This document shows, piece after piece, positions 16,344-24,915 of a DNA stretch of 35,459 nucleotides. This stretch comes from Alcanivorax sp. (GTDB taxonomy: Bacteria > Pseudomonadota > Gammaproteobacteria > Pseudomonadales > Alcanivoracaceae), in the NCBI RefSeq assembly GCF_002726155.1, contig NZ_PBSH01000044.1, positions 1 to 35,459 on the forward strand, read 5' to 3'. Below the pieces are notes generated by a model that saw only the letters and a program-made list of their open reading frames with translations, did no database searches and had not been told where the DNA came from. Made by a program: the position numbers and the translations under genes. Each line of letters starts with the position of its first letter. Position 1 is the stretch's first letter.

Positions 16344-16403
16344 GAGTGACGAGTGACGAGTGACGAGTGACGAGTGACGAGTGACGAGTGACGAGTGACG
16401 AGT
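16344..16403. repeat. Heptanucleotide tandem repeat
   Basis: Eight perfect head-to-tail copies of GAGTGAC plus a partial ninth (GAGT), preceded by degenerate copies (GCGAGCG). It lies between the convergent TauE/SafE gene and nasS. The unit is not a multiple of three and there is no supported gene here. Copy number is likely to vary between strains. Confidence 0.95.
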
Positions 16404-16475
16404 TTCAAAATTCAAAAACCTGCAACCCGTAATGCATAAAGGTTTTCGCAACTGGAAACCCGCTTCTCGTGCCTC

Positions 16476-17642
16476 TCAGCTTTCTGCCTGATCTTCGATC
16501 ACTTTCAACAACCGGTCCGGCCCCAGCTCCAGGGGGGTCGGCTCACCGGGCAGCTGCCAATGGCCTGCATGACGCTCGGCGGGCTTGCTGTCCATAATCG
16601 GCAGGCTGGTCAAGTCAGCCAGGGCATCACGGAACAGATCCGTGCGATAGCACTGGGCGGCAAACGTTTTCGTTTCTTCCAGCGAACACTGTCGCCAGCG
16701 CTGCATTTCCTGCAGCAGAAAAACCGCATCGGAACGCCAGGGGAAGTTGGCGTGAAAACCGGCAAACACATGAAAATGATGAGCAGGAAACGGCTGGCCA
16801 GTCAGACCGCCGGGCAAGCGTTGGCTGAACGGCGCACGAAGGATTTCTTCCGGTACATCCAGCCACGCGGGATGGGCCAGTAACGACAGACTCTCCACCA
16901 GATTCTCATCCGCATGGCAGGCCGCCTTGTACAGCGCCCGCAGCAACGCGCGATGGGTATCCGGATGACGTGACACCCAGTCACGGGATACCGCCAGCAC
17001 CTTCTCCGGAGCATTTTCCCAAATCTGATAACCGGATAAAATACAGTGCCCGGCACCGGTCAGTGCAGCCAAACTATTCCACGGTTCGCCCACACAGAAA
17101 CCATCAATGTGGCCCATGCGCAGGTGATCCACCATTTGTGACGGCGGCAGCACCACCAACTTCACATCATGATCCGGATCCAGCCCGGCTACGCTCAACC
17201 AGTGACGCAGTTGATAGGCATGGCAGGAAAACGGAAAGACCACGGCGAGTACCAACGGGGCTTCCCCACTGGAGGCACGGGCCGCCACCAGCTTGTTCAT
17301 GGCCGCGGCGATGTCATTGGGCGTGGGGCCTTCCGACAACGCACACAAACCTTGAAACAGCATCGGCGAAACGGTCACGCCATTACCGTTCAGGCCCATG
17401 GAAAACGCCGTGGCGAGGGGTTTCTTGATGCACCCCAACCCCAGGGACGTGGACAACAGCATGGGCGCCAACATGGGTGCTGCATCCAGTTGCCCCACCA
17501 GTAATCGATCGCGCAGGCTGGCCCAGCTCCATTCCGGTTGCAGCTCCACATCCAGCCCTTCGGCGGCAAAGAACCCGGCCTCCTGGGCCACCACCAGCGG
17601 CAAGCTGTCTGTCAGTGGCATATAGCCGATACGAATTTTCAT
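16476..17642 (-). CDS. nasS: Nitrate sensor NasS (periplasmic-binding-protein fold, cytoplasmic)
   Basis: A 388-residue protein related to the nitrate-binding NrtA family but without a signal peptide, the mark of the cytoplasmic sensor NasS. Typical segments are IGYMPLTDSLPLVVAQEAGFF, EWSWASLRDRLLVGQLDAAPM, LGLNGNGVTVS-like (here MGLNGNGVTVS) and the GHIDGFCVGEPWNS loop. NasS holds NasT inactive and releases it when nitrate binds. The start codon overlaps the stop of a 50-codon upstream gene (ATGA), so nasS translation is probably coupled to it. nasT lies further upstream on the same strand. Confidence 0.93.
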   Translation of the reverse strand: MKIRIGYMPLTDSLPLVVAQEAGFFAAEGLDVELQPEWSWASLRDRLLVGQLDAAPMLAPMLLSTSLGLGCIKKPLATAFSMGLNGNGVTVSPMLFQGLCALSEGPTPNDIAAAMNKLVAARASSGEAPLVLAVVFPFSCHAYQLRHWLSVAGLDPDHDVKLVVLPPSQMVDHLRMGHIDGFCVGEPWNSLAALTGAGHCILSGYQIWENAPEKVLAVSRDWVSRHPDTHRALLRALYKAACHADENLVESLSLLAHPAWLDVPEEILRAPFSQRLPGGLTGQPFPAHHFHVFAGFHANFPWRSDAVFLLQEMQRWRQCSLEETKTFAAQCYRTDLFRDALADLTSLPIMDSKPAERHAGHWQLPGEPTPLELGPDRLLKVIEDQAES

Positions 17643-17791
17643 TCTGGTTGCTCCGTGAACGCTGCACGGCGAGTGCTGGACGCCTGACGGCGAACTGGCC
17701 TGGCGCCCACTACGGCAGGAGCCCGGCTCACCGTCTTTTCCGGTGTCTCAATCAGGCTGCGCGCCTTCATCAATGGCATCACTCGTCGCAT
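17639..17791 (-). CDS. Small 50-residue gene between nasT and nasS
   Basis: A 50-codon frame starting MRRVMPLMKARS and ending AAFTEQPE. It has a strong AGGAG five bases before its ATG, better than that of nasT. Its TGA overlaps the nasS ATG as ATGA, the classic sign of translational coupling. The product is basic (9 Arg, 2 Lys, 4 Glu) with no membrane helix or known motif. It fills almost the whole gap between nasT and nasS, so it may be a real protein or a leader peptide whose translation sets the NasS:NasT ratio. I do not recognise a family. Confidence 0.62.
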   Translation of the reverse strand: MRRVMPLMKARSLIETPEKTVSRAPAVVGARPVRRQASSTRRAAFTEQPE

Positions 17792-17840
17792 CTTGTCTCC
17801 TGTTTTTCCGTCGTGCGCCCGGCCTCAGACGCCCAGCAAG

Positions 17841-18428
17841 TTATCCCTGCGCCTTGAGCATTTCGGCATAATCCAGCACCGACTGAGCCACCTGGATCAG
17901 CGGCTGACCACTGTTCATGGCCTGGCGTCGCAGGGTGCTGTAGGCATCCTGTTCATTGAGCCGACGACGCTGCATCAGCAACCCTTTCGCACGCTCAATG
18001 ATCTTCCGCTCAGCCAGGGCTTCACGGGTTTCTTCCAACTCTTCACGCAACGCCTGGTACTCTCGAAAACGGGCCGTCGCCACCCGCATGACACCGCGCA
18101 CCCGGGTCAGATCGGTTTCTCCAGCCACGTAGGCGCTAACACCCGCGCGCAGCGCCGCCACCACCAGCTCTTCGTCGTCCTTGTTGCAGAACATGACCAT
18201 AGGTCGCGGGATATCCCGCTGCACCAGCGCCATGCTTTCCAGGGTGTCCCGGTCAGGCGCATCCATGTCGACAATCACCACATCCGGATTACTGCTGCGC
18301 ACCTTCTCTGCCAAACCGGCGGCACTGGTCAGGCGGCACAGGATCTCGTGGCCCTCATCAATGAGGGCCCGCTCGAGAATCGCGGCACGGGGTGGCTGGT
18401 CATCTACCAGCATGATTTTCAGAGCCAT
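17841..18428 (-). CDS. nasT: Nitrate response antiterminator NasT (receiver plus ANTAR)
   Basis: A 195-residue protein. Residues 1-120 are a receiver-like domain (MALKIMLVDDQPPR, with VIVDMDAP placing Asp54 at the usual acceptor site). A coiled-coil linker follows (FREYQALREELEETREALAERK). Residues 135-190 are the RNA-binding ANTAR domain (IIERAKGLLMQRRRLNEQDAYSTLRRQAM). NasT binds a two-hairpin leader RNA and prevents termination once NasS lets it go. A leader of that type is present before nrtA at 23204-23327. The ribosome binding site is weak. Confidence 0.95.
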   Translation of the reverse strand: MALKIMLVDDQPPRAAILERALIDEGHEILCRLTSAAGLAEKVRSSNPDVVIVDMDAPDRDTLESMALVQRDIPRPMVMFCNKDDEELVVAALRAGVSAYVAGETDLTRVRGVMRVATARFREYQALREELEETREALAERKIIERAKGLLMQRRRLNEQDAYSTLRRQAMNSGQPLIQVAQSVLDYAEMLKAQG

Positions 18429-18486
18429 CTTATTTTCAGAACCATCATGTCAGGGGCGTCCGGAATCGCTGTCGTTACGGGTTGTT

Positions 18487-18504
18487 TTGCAACGGTTGTG
18501 CCAG
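18487..18504 (-). promoter_or_regulatory. Sigma-54 promoter for nasT
   Basis: On the minus strand, TGGCACAACCGTTGCA matches the sigma-54 consensus (TGGCAC-N5-TTGCA) with GG and GC separated by exactly 10 nt. Transcription would start near 18477, about 49 nt before the nasT ATG. Upstream, within 18560-18600, GCACC occurs four times and may include NtrC half-sites; that part is uncertain. Confidence 0.8.
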
Positions 18505-18608
18505 TCATCACATTCTTAACCTGATGATTTTCAATGTGTTTCGTTTTTTCCTGAGCCAGCACCGAAAAAGTGCACCAAGGCGACGCACCGCTCGGCACCA
18601 AAATGTGA

Positions 18609-19787
18609 TCAGAATTTAATCTCACCCCAGGCCCAGTACTTGCTGGTGTCATCCTTGACGTCGTCAGCGTTGTATTGCGCATACTTCAGGCCGACCACAT
18701 AGTGCTTACCGATGGGTCGGGCCACCAGCAAGTCGGTTTCCGTGCCGTAGTCCGTGCTGCCTTCGTTGGACTGGAAGTCGTGGTAGACCGCCGCCAATTT
18801 GAACCCGGCCAGCTTGCCGCCCACGGTCACGAAGGTGTCTTCCAGACCATCCGCCGGGGTGACCAGGAACTGGTCCGCCCATCCGTTGAAGGCATGCTTG
18901 GTGGCCAATGGCGTCTGGAATGCCACCAGACCGTCATCTGAACCAAGCACTTCCTGTGCCACTTTTACCGTCACCCCGGCCACCTCGGCGCCCAGCTCGG
19001 CAAAGTAATAATCGCTATCGCCGGCTTCTACCTCTTGTTGAGCGCCTTCCAGCGTGAGCAACAGCTTTACCGTATCCAGATCGAAAGCACCGGCATAACG
19101 CACACCGTAGGTGTCGTTCTGCGAGTCAGTCACGTTATCGGTCTCCAGTAGATAGGCGTATGCGGTTAGCGAGCCACCCGGCATGCCTGCCCAGCTGGCA
19201 TTGAAAAGATTGTTGGTCACATTGGCATCAAACCCCGGCGTAATGCCGTTCACCTGGGTCAGATGGGCCGCAGAGACACTGAAATCACTGATGCCGTAAT
19301 CGATCCGCGCACCATCAAAGGTCTGCTCATCCTGACGCCAGCCCACGTTCCCCACGAAGCGGGCGTTGTCGTAGATAATGCGCTGGCGGCCGTATGTCGC
19401 GACCAGCCCTTGCAAGGCATTGCTGCCGGTATAGCGAATCGCGGCACGGTTGAGTTCGGTCACTTCCGGGTCAGCGATGATCGGATAACCGGCCTGCTGC
19501 GGCGCATAGTTATCCACCTGCCCCACGATGCGGGTATCTTCAAACTCCCCCATCACATCAAAACCGTGGAGCTTGCCGCTCTGGTAACCCAGGCGAGTAC
19601 GCAGGGTCAGCGCCTGCCCGTCTTCGGGAAAGGCATCACTGTCCACGTCTTCATAACGCAGCCGCATATTCAGCAGCGGTGTGCCGTCTTTCAACGCGGT
19701 AATGAAGGCATCGTCTTCCGCGTTGGCGGTCCCCGTAAAGCCCAGCGTGGAGAGAATCACGCCGGCGGCGATGGCAGAATGTTTCAT
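18609..19787 (-). CDS. Outer-membrane porin (alginate-export-like beta barrel) of the nitrate cluster
   Basis: A 392-residue precursor with a signal peptide (MKHSAIAAGVILSTLGFTGTANA, cleavage after ANA). The mature part has many alternating amphipathic strands (for example LLNMRLRYEDVDSD, ALTLRTRLGYQSG, GLKYAQYNADD) and ends in Phe (WGEIKF), the usual outer-membrane barrel signal. The frame is open to 20024, but the ATG at 19787 has GAGGAAG upstream and starts the signal peptide. It follows nrtC by 124 bp on the same strand, so it likely lets nitrate or a nitrogen source cross the outer membrane; the substrate is inferred. Confidence 0.85.
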   Translation of the reverse strand: MKHSAIAAGVILSTLGFTGTANAEDDAFITALKDGTPLLNMRLRYEDVDSDAFPEDGQALTLRTRLGYQSGKLHGFDVMGEFEDTRIVGQVDNYAPQQAGYPIIADPEVTELNRAAIRYTGSNALQGLVATYGRQRIIYDNARFVGNVGWRQDEQTFDGARIDYGISDFSVSAAHLTQVNGITPGFDANVTNNLFNASWAGMPGGSLTAYAYLLETDNVTDSQNDTYGVRYAGAFDLDTVKLLLTLEGAQQEVEAGDSDYYFAELGAEVAGVTVKVAQEVLGSDDGLVAFQTPLATKHAFNGWADQFLVTPADGLEDTFVTVGGKLAGFKLAAVYHDFQSNEGSTDYGTETDLLVARPIGKHYVVGLKYAQYNADDVKDDTSKYWAWGEIKF

Positions 19788-19911
19788 GGTTTTCTTCCTC
19801 AGCAAGTACCAAAAATAAAAGTCATTGGATAAATTCAGGGCATAACTTCCCCGTTCCCGCCTTTTGCAAAACAAAAAACGAGCGGGATAAATCAGTGGTT
19901 CAATGCAGTTT

Positions 19912-20751
19912 TCAGGCGCGTTTGCGGTTTGCCTCGGCCTTCGCACTATTACGCCTGGGCAGCGGCTCCACCTTGCGCTGTTTCTCGTACAGGAACTGAA
20001 GCACCCGCTGACGACAGCGAACAAAGGTGGGGTCGTCCGCCAGAGCCAGACGGTCCCGGGGACGCGGAACGGTCACCTCCAGAATCTCGCCGATGGTGGC
20101 GGAGGGGCCATTGGTCATCATCACAATGCGGTCGGACAGCAATACGGCCTCATCCACATCGTGGGTAATCATGATCACCGTGGTGCCCAGCTGGGCATGA
20201 ATCTCCATTAGCGAATCCTGCAGATGCGCCCGGGTCAGCGCATCCAGTGCACCAAAGGGCTCATCCATGAGCAGCACCTGGGGCTGCATGGCCAGCGCCC
20301 GGGCAATCCCTACGCGTTGCTTCATGCCGCCGGAAATTTCATCCGGCTTTTTGTGCATGGCGTGCGCCATATGCACCAGCTCCAGGTTGTGCTCCACCCA
20401 GTCACGGATCTCCGCCTTGCTCTTGGTCTTTCTGAAGACCTGCTTGACCGCCAGTTCCACATTTTCAAACGCGGTCAGCCAGGGCAGCAGAGAGTGGTTC
20501 TGGAATACCACCGCCCGCTCCGGGCCGGGTTCAGTGACTTCGTGCTTGTCCAGAATCACGCCACCATCGGTGGCCTGTAGCAGCCCCGCAACAATGTTAA
20601 GCACGGTGGATTTACCGCATCCGGAGTGGCCGATCAGCGAGACAAATTCGCCAGAATCGATTTTCAGGTTCACATCCTTCAGCGCTTCGAACTGACCTTT
20701 CGGTGTGTCGAACTTCATGCCGACGTTGGAGAGTTCCAGTAATGCTTTCAT
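19912..20751 (-). CDS. nrtC: Nitrate ABC transporter ATP-binding protein
   Basis: A 279-residue ABC ATPase. Walker A is GHSGCGKST (about residue 42), the Q loop is VFQNHSLLPWLT, the signature is ISGGMKQR, Walker B is VLLMDEPFGALD and the switch is ITHDVDEA. The nitrate/sulfonate/taurine subfamily is indicated by these motifs and the RIVMMTNGPSATIGEIL tail. The family-size single ATPase (often called NrtC or NrtD) lacks the extra NrtA-like domain of cyanobacterial NrtC. It starts 16 bp after nrtB ends. Confidence 0.92.
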   Translation of the reverse strand: MKALLELSNVGMKFDTPKGQFEALKDVNLKIDSGEFVSLIGHSGCGKSTVLNIVAGLLQATDGGVILDKHEVTEPGPERAVVFQNHSLLPWLTAFENVELAVKQVFRKTKSKAEIRDWVEHNLELVHMAHAMHKKPDEISGGMKQRVGIARALAMQPQVLLMDEPFGALDALTRAHLQDSLMEIHAQLGTTVIMITHDVDEAVLLSDRIVMMTNGPSATIGEILEVTVPRPRDRLALADDPTFVRCRQRVLQFLYEKQRKVEPLPRRNSAKAEANRKRA

Positions 20752-20767
20752 GTCTTTTTTCCTTTCC

Positions 20768-21769
20768 TTAGCGCTGTACGGAAGATTTGTCCCACACCAG
20801 AGCGCGCTGCAGCATGAGCATCAGGCGATCCAGCAGGAAACCGATCAGACCAATCACGATCACCGCCACCATGATCCGGCCCAAAGACTGGGAGCTCCCG
20901 TTCTGGAATTCATCCCAGACGAACTTCCCCAGGCCCGGGTTCTGCGCCAGCATCTCGGCGGCGATCAATACCATCCAGGCGATCCCCAGACTCAGGCGCA
21001 GGCCGGTGAACATCATCGGCAGCGCAGAGGGCAACACGATCTTGCCCACGTGGCTCAGCGCATTCAGGCGCAGCACCTTGGAGACGTTGGTCAGATCCTG
21101 GCTCACCGACGTCACCCCCACCGCCGTGTTCATCAGCGTCGGCCACAGGCAGCACAGCGTCACCGTGAACATGGAGGTCAGGAAGGACTTGGCCACCAGC
21201 GGGTCGTCGCTCACGTACACCGCACTTACCACCATGGTGACCAGTGGCAACCAGGCCAGCGGCGACACCGGCTTGAACAACTGAATCAGCGGGTTCATGG
21301 CGGCATGGGCCGTGTTGCTCAGACCGATAAAAATGCCCAGCGGAATCGCAATCACAGAGGCCAGCAGGAAACCGCTCATTACCGTGATCAGGCTGGTGCC
21401 GATCTGATCAAAGAAGGTGGGGGCACCGGTGTAGTCCCGGTAAACCGGTTCCCACTCCGGCTGCTGTTCCAGACGCGAGGCAATGTATTTTTCCTGGCGT
21501 TCGTGAAACGCCTCTTCCTTGGCACGGGTCGCCTGGTGCTCATCCACCAGAGTCCCGGCTTGCTCCCAGACATCAGCCGGCCCGGGAAATTGTCCCAGTG
21601 AGGTGTCGATACGTTGAGCAGCCAGTTGCCACAGCAGCAGAAAGACCGCCATGCCCAACACCGGCCAGATCAACTGGCGCAGTAGCGTTTGCCACTGCTC
21701 ACCGGTCATCTTGCCGGTAACCAGGGCGCGGTAGGGTTCCATCCAGGTCGGGAATGTCAGGGTCACCAT
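20768..21769 (-). CDS. nrtB: Nitrate ABC transporter permease
   Basis: A 333-residue permease. One N-terminal helix (IWPVLGMAVFLLLWQLAA) is followed by a charged periplasmic stretch of about 70 residues (EHQATRAKEEAFHERQEK region) and then five further helices. The EAA loop for ATPase contact is seen in RLNALSHVGKIVLPSALPMMFTGLRLSLGIAWMVLIAAEM. An ATG at 21811 would overlap nrtA; I chose the ATG at 21769, which has AGGAG at 8 nt and lies 28 bp past the nrtA stop. Confidence 0.92.
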   Translation of the reverse strand: MVTLTFPTWMEPYRALVTGKMTGEQWQTLLRQLIWPVLGMAVFLLLWQLAAQRIDTSLGQFPGPADVWEQAGTLVDEHQATRAKEEAFHERQEKYIASRLEQQPEWEPVYRDYTGAPTFFDQIGTSLITVMSGFLLASVIAIPLGIFIGLSNTAHAAMNPLIQLFKPVSPLAWLPLVTMVVSAVYVSDDPLVAKSFLTSMFTVTLCCLWPTLMNTAVGVTSVSQDLTNVSKVLRLNALSHVGKIVLPSALPMMFTGLRLSLGIAWMVLIAAEMLAQNPGLGKFVWDEFQNGSSQSLGRIMVAVIVIGLIGFLLDRLMLMLQRALVWDKSSVQR

Positions 21770-21797
21770 GATTGCTTCTCCTAAGGTGAGCACGCCC

Positions 21798-23171
21798 TTA
21801 AAGCGCGTCACCCTCTTTCAGGCCAATCGGGAACTTCGCCAAGTAACCGTTAGGCTTGCGGCCGTCGTAGGTGATGTTGTCGATAAATCCTTTCTGCGGC
21901 GGCTTGAAGCCATCTTCGGTAGCGAAATCAGGGAACTCATCCGCCGGGATCTTGCCTTCAGCGATCAGGGCCTTGGCCGCCTGGGCATAGATGTCCGGGC
22001 GATACACTTTCTTGGCCACATCCATGTACCAACTGTCCGGCTTGGACTCGCTGATCTGGCCCCAACGACGCATCTGGGTCAGGTACCAGATGGCATCGGA
22101 ATAGAACGGGTAAGTGGCGTTGTAGCGGAAGAACACATTGAAATCCGGCACTGGGCGCTTGTCGCCTTTCTCGTACTCAAAGGTGCCGGTCATGGAGTTG
22201 GCGATCACGTCATAGTCCGCCCCCACATAGTTGGGCTGGGACAGAATCTTTACGGCCTCCGGACGGTTGGCGTTGTTGTTTTCATCCAGCCACTTGGCCG
22301 CACGAATCATCGCCTTCACCACACGAATGTGAGTGTTGGGATACTTGTCGGCCCAGCCTTTGCTCACGCCGAACACTTTTTCCGGGTTGTTCTTCCAGAT
22401 TTCGTAGTCAGTAATCACGGGGACACCGATGCCCTTGAATACCGCCTGCTGGTTCCAGGGCTCGCCCACGCAGTAACCGTAAATGGTGCCCGCTTCCAGG
22501 GTGGCAGGCATTTGCGGTGGCGGCGTTACCGACAGCAGCACGTCAGCTTGCAGCTGGCCGCTGGTGTCACCCTTGTGGGGTGCGTAGTAACCCGGATTCA
22601 GGCCGCCCGCTGCCAGCCAGTAACGCAGCTCGTAATTGTGCGTGGATACCGGGAACACCATGCCCATGTTGAAAGATTTACCTTGCGCCCGGTACTTCTC
22701 CACCACCGGCTTCAAGGCATCCGCCTTGATCGGATGCACCGGCTTGCCGTTTTTCTGGGGAATATGCTTTTTCATGTCTTCCCACACGGCATTGGAAACG
22801 GTAATGCCATTACCATTCAGATCCATGCTGAACGCGGTAATGATGTGGGCCTCGGTGCCGTAGCCAATGGTGGCGCCCAGCGGCTGACCGGCAAGCATGT
22901 GCGCGCCATCCAGCTGACCGTCGATCACCCGGTCCAGCAGCACCTTCCAGTTCGCCTGGGCTTCCAGGGTGACAAACAGGCCTTCTTCCTCGAAATACCC
23001 TTTCTCATAAGCAATGGCCAACGGCGCCATGTCGGTAAGCTTGATAAAACCGAATTTGAGGTCGGCTTTTTCCGGCCAGCCCAGCGCATCATCCGCCACG
23101 GAGGTAGCCGACAGGCCCAGCGTCATCGCAGCGAACACGCCACAAAGTGTTTTCTTGAAACCGTTCATCAT
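21798..23171 (-). CDS. nrtA: Nitrate ABC transporter substrate-binding protein
   Basis: A 457-residue precursor with a Sec signal peptide ([22 protein letters not shown], cleavage near SVA). The mature part is of the NrtA/CmpA type: [44 protein letters not shown], and the [18 protein letters not shown] loop. It binds nitrate (possibly nitrite) for NrtBC and is paralogous to NasS, which lacks the signal peptide. Two ATGs are adjacent (23171 and 23168) with GAGGGAAGG upstream; either may be used. A structured leader precedes it. Confidence 0.94.
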   Translation of the reverse strand: MMNGFKKTLCGVFAAMTLGLSATSVADDALGWPEKADLKFGFIKLTDMAPLAIAYEKGYFEEEGLFVTLEAQANWKVLLDRVIDGQLDGAHMLAGQPLGATIGYGTEAHIITAFSMDLNGNGITVSNAVWEDMKKHIPQKNGKPVHPIKADALKPVVEKYRAQGKSFNMGMVFPVSTHNYELRYWLAAGGLNPGYYAPHKGDTSGQLQADVLLSVTPPPQMPATLEAGTIYGYCVGEPWNQQAVFKGIGVPVITDYEIWKNNPEKVFGVSKGWADKYPNTHIRVVKAMIRAAKWLDENNNANRPEAVKILSQPNYVGADYDVIANSMTGTFEYEKGDKRPVPDFNVFFRYNATYPFYSDAIWYLTQMRRWGQISESKPDSWYMDVAKKVYRPDIYAQAAKALIAEGKIPADEFPDFATEDGFKPPQKGFIDNITYDGRKPNGYLAKFPIGLKEGDAL

Positions 23172-23183
23172 CCTTCCCTCGTC

Positions 23184-23202
23184 TGCCCGTTTTTTTCGGG
23201 CA
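23184..23202 (-). other. Hairpin with A7 loop between the leader terminator and nrtA
   Basis: In the transcript, TGCCCG pairs with CGGGCA around a loop of seven A residues. It comes two bases after the terminator's U7 run, so the A7 loop could also pair with those U residues. It sits just before the ribosome binding site of nrtA. Confidence 0.6.
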
Positions 23203-23203
23203 T

Positions 23204-23254
23204 AAAAAAAGCGCTCAAAGCCCCCCGCCTTCGTTGGCTGGGCCCTCTGAGCGC
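23204..23254 (-). terminator. Leader (attenuator) terminator of nrtA
   Basis: On the minus strand, GCGCTCA pairs with TGAGCGC, extended by further pairs with GGGGGGCTT, and is followed by seven T residues. It stands about 33 bp before the nrtA start, inside the transcript from the sigma-54 promoter, so it is an attenuator rather than a 3' end of another gene. Confidence 0.85.
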
Positions 23255-23270
23255 CTTTGCTCGAATCTGC

Positions 23271-23324
23271 TCGTGGCCGTCGTTGGCCACGAAGATGGTT
23301 GTCTGCACAGCATTGGCACTGTGC
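23271..23324 (-). promoter_or_regulatory. ANTAR-type two-hairpin leader RNA (NasT target)
   Basis: Two hairpins precede the terminator. P1 (23305-23324) pairs GCACAG with CTGTGC around TGCCAATG. P2 (23271-23292) pairs TCGTGGCC with GGCCACGA around the hexaloop AACGAC, which has the A1 and G4 known to be conserved in ANTAR target loops. The linker is 12 nt. P1 begins within a few bases of the predicted sigma-54 start. The P1 loop does not fit A1/G4 well. NasT encoded 5 kb downstream is the obvious partner. Confidence 0.75.
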
Positions 23325-23337
23325 TTACTTGCCATAA

Positions 23338-23354
23338 CGCAAATGCTATGCCAG
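23338..23354 (-). promoter_or_regulatory. Sigma-54 promoter for nrtABC
   Basis: CTGGCATAGCATTTGCG on the minus strand has GG and GC separated by exactly 10 nt and the TTTGC core. Transcription would start near 23327, right before the leader hairpins. No clear NtrC dyad was found upstream. Confidence 0.75.
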
Positions 23355-23763
23355 TTTTCAAATACCTTGATTTTCATCAACTTAACGGCAAAGCCAATCG
23401 CCACCCCCTATTTCACGCGCCCGCTTATTGCCCAGCGAGCACCGTTGTGAATCAGCCCCGGCTCACCAAAATGCATCACCGCTTTGCTGCAACACCACTT
23501 TCCGCCCGCAACCCGCTCGCTTTGCCCCGCCCTGGTGAAAAAACCACGCCCCGTTTACGACCAAGGCCGTATTTATCACTGAGGTGAATGATGAACATCA
23601 TTCGAATGATAAGGCCGAAAACGCCACGGCCTGTTAGGCTGCGCGCTGCATTGCGGTGGTGGGGAACATCCACAATCGTTAGAGACCTTGGGTACCTCTG
23701 AACAACCCCTTGCAGGAACGTGCTTGCACGCGCCGGCAAAAAAGCCAAAACGGAATCGTGTTG

Positions 23764-24915
23764 ATGAACGCAGACAGAGATCACCTGCTCACCGCCCTGG
23801 CCGGCGCCTTCAGTCTGGTTATTGCCCTGGGCATTGGCCGCTTCCTGTTCACCCCGGCCCTGCCGGACATGATTGCCGAGACGATGCTCACCGCAGTCAG
23901 TGGCGGCTACCTGGCCGCCATCAACTACGGGGGGTACCTGGCCGGCGCCATGCTCGCCATGGCAGTGCCGGCCCACCGGGCACGCACCGCGTTCTGGCTG
24001 GCATTGTGGGCAAGCGTAATCACCAGCATCCTCATGGGCCTGAGCACTACCTTTACGCCCTGGGCCATTAACCGGTTTCTCGCAGGTGTGGCCAGCGCCA
24101 TCATCATGGTCAACGGCTCCGCGCTGGTACTGGGCGCCATGCCCAATCACCTGCGTGCCCGGCTGGGCAATATTCACTATGCCGGCATCGGCCTGGGCAT
24201 CAGCATCGCCGCCCTCACCGTTGCCTTTATTGAACGCCTGCACGGTAGCTACGCCACCATGTGGCTGGCCTGTGGCGCCCTGGCCCTAATCCTGCTGCCA
24301 CTGCTGCGCCGCATTCCCGCCCTGCCCCACGCCAAGCACAGCCAGCACGAACGCGCACCGGTGAACCGCTCGGCCCTGGGCTTTCTGATCGCCAGCTACA
24401 CCCTGGCCGGCTTCGGCTACATCACCAGCACCACCTACCTGCCGGTAATCGCCAAAGCCCAACTGCCGGGCCTAGACAGCGCCGCCTTCTATACCTGGCT
24501 GGCCGTGGGCCTGGCCGCCGTGCCCGCCAATCTGCTATGGGGCAAGCTCGCCAGCCATGCCGGCGAACGCAACGCGCTCATGGCCGCGTTGGTCGTACAG
24601 GCTGTGGGCGTCAGCGCCCCCGCCTGGCTACCAGGCCTCGCCGGGCTGATCATCAGCGGCCTGCTGGTAGGCGCCACCTTCACCGCCGTGGTCGCCCTGA
24701 GCATGTACTGCGGCCGCCAACTCGCCCCCCACGCCGCCAGCGCGGCCCTAGGCGCACTGACGGCATGCTATGGGGTTGGGCAGATACTGGGGCCGGTGGT
24801 GACGGCGCGGTTACTGGAAAGTAGCGGCAGTTTTGCGCCCGGGTTGCTGGCAGCGGCAGCGGCGTTGATCGGGGCGGCGGTGCTGTTGGTGCCGTTGGGG
24901 AAGGTGCGGTTTTAG
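23764..24915 (+). CDS. YbfB/YjiJ family MFS transporter
   Basis: A 383-residue protein with 11-12 membrane helices. The first helix LLTALAGAFSLVIALGIGRFLFTPALPDM is characteristic of the YbfB/YjiJ branch of the major facilitator superfamily. FGYITSTTYLPVIAK starts the second half. The substrate is unknown. The frame is open from 23710; the ATG at 23764 was chosen to begin just before the first helix, although the ribosome binding site is weak. It diverges from nrtA; whether it belongs with nitrate uptake cannot be told. Confidence 0.85.
   Translation: MNADRDHLLTALAGAFSLVIALGIGRFLFTPALPDMIAETMLTAVSGGYLAAINYGGYLAGAMLAMAVPAHRARTAFWLALWASVITSILMGLSTTFTPWAINRFLAGVASAIIMVNGSALVLGAMPNHLRARLGNIHYAGIGLGISIAALTVAFIERLHGSYATMWLACGALALILLPLLRRIPALPHAKHSQHERAPVNRSALGFLIASYTLAGFGYITSTTYLPVIAKAQLPGLDSAAFYTWLAVGLAAVPANLLWGKLASHAGERNALMAALVVQAVGVSAPAWLPGLAGLIISGLLVGATFTAVVALSMYCGRQLAPHAASAALGALTACYGVGQILGPVVTARLLESSGSFAPGLLAAAAALIGAAVLLVPLGKVRF

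Noticed and set aside
16334..16408. Heptad repeats as a CRISPR array or as a repeat protein (TRHSSLV units on the minus strand)
   Set aside because: There are no spacers, the unit is only 7 bp, and the open frame lacks a ribosome binding site.
19849..19893. CCCGC...GCGGG around an A-rich stretch between nrtC and the porin as a terminator
   Set aside because: The stem is five base pairs with a 20-nt loop and no T-run in the right place.
23400..23500. NtrC binding sites upstream of the nrtA promoter
   Set aside because: Only isolated GCACC or TGCA half-sites; no TGCACC-N5-GGTGCA dyad was found.
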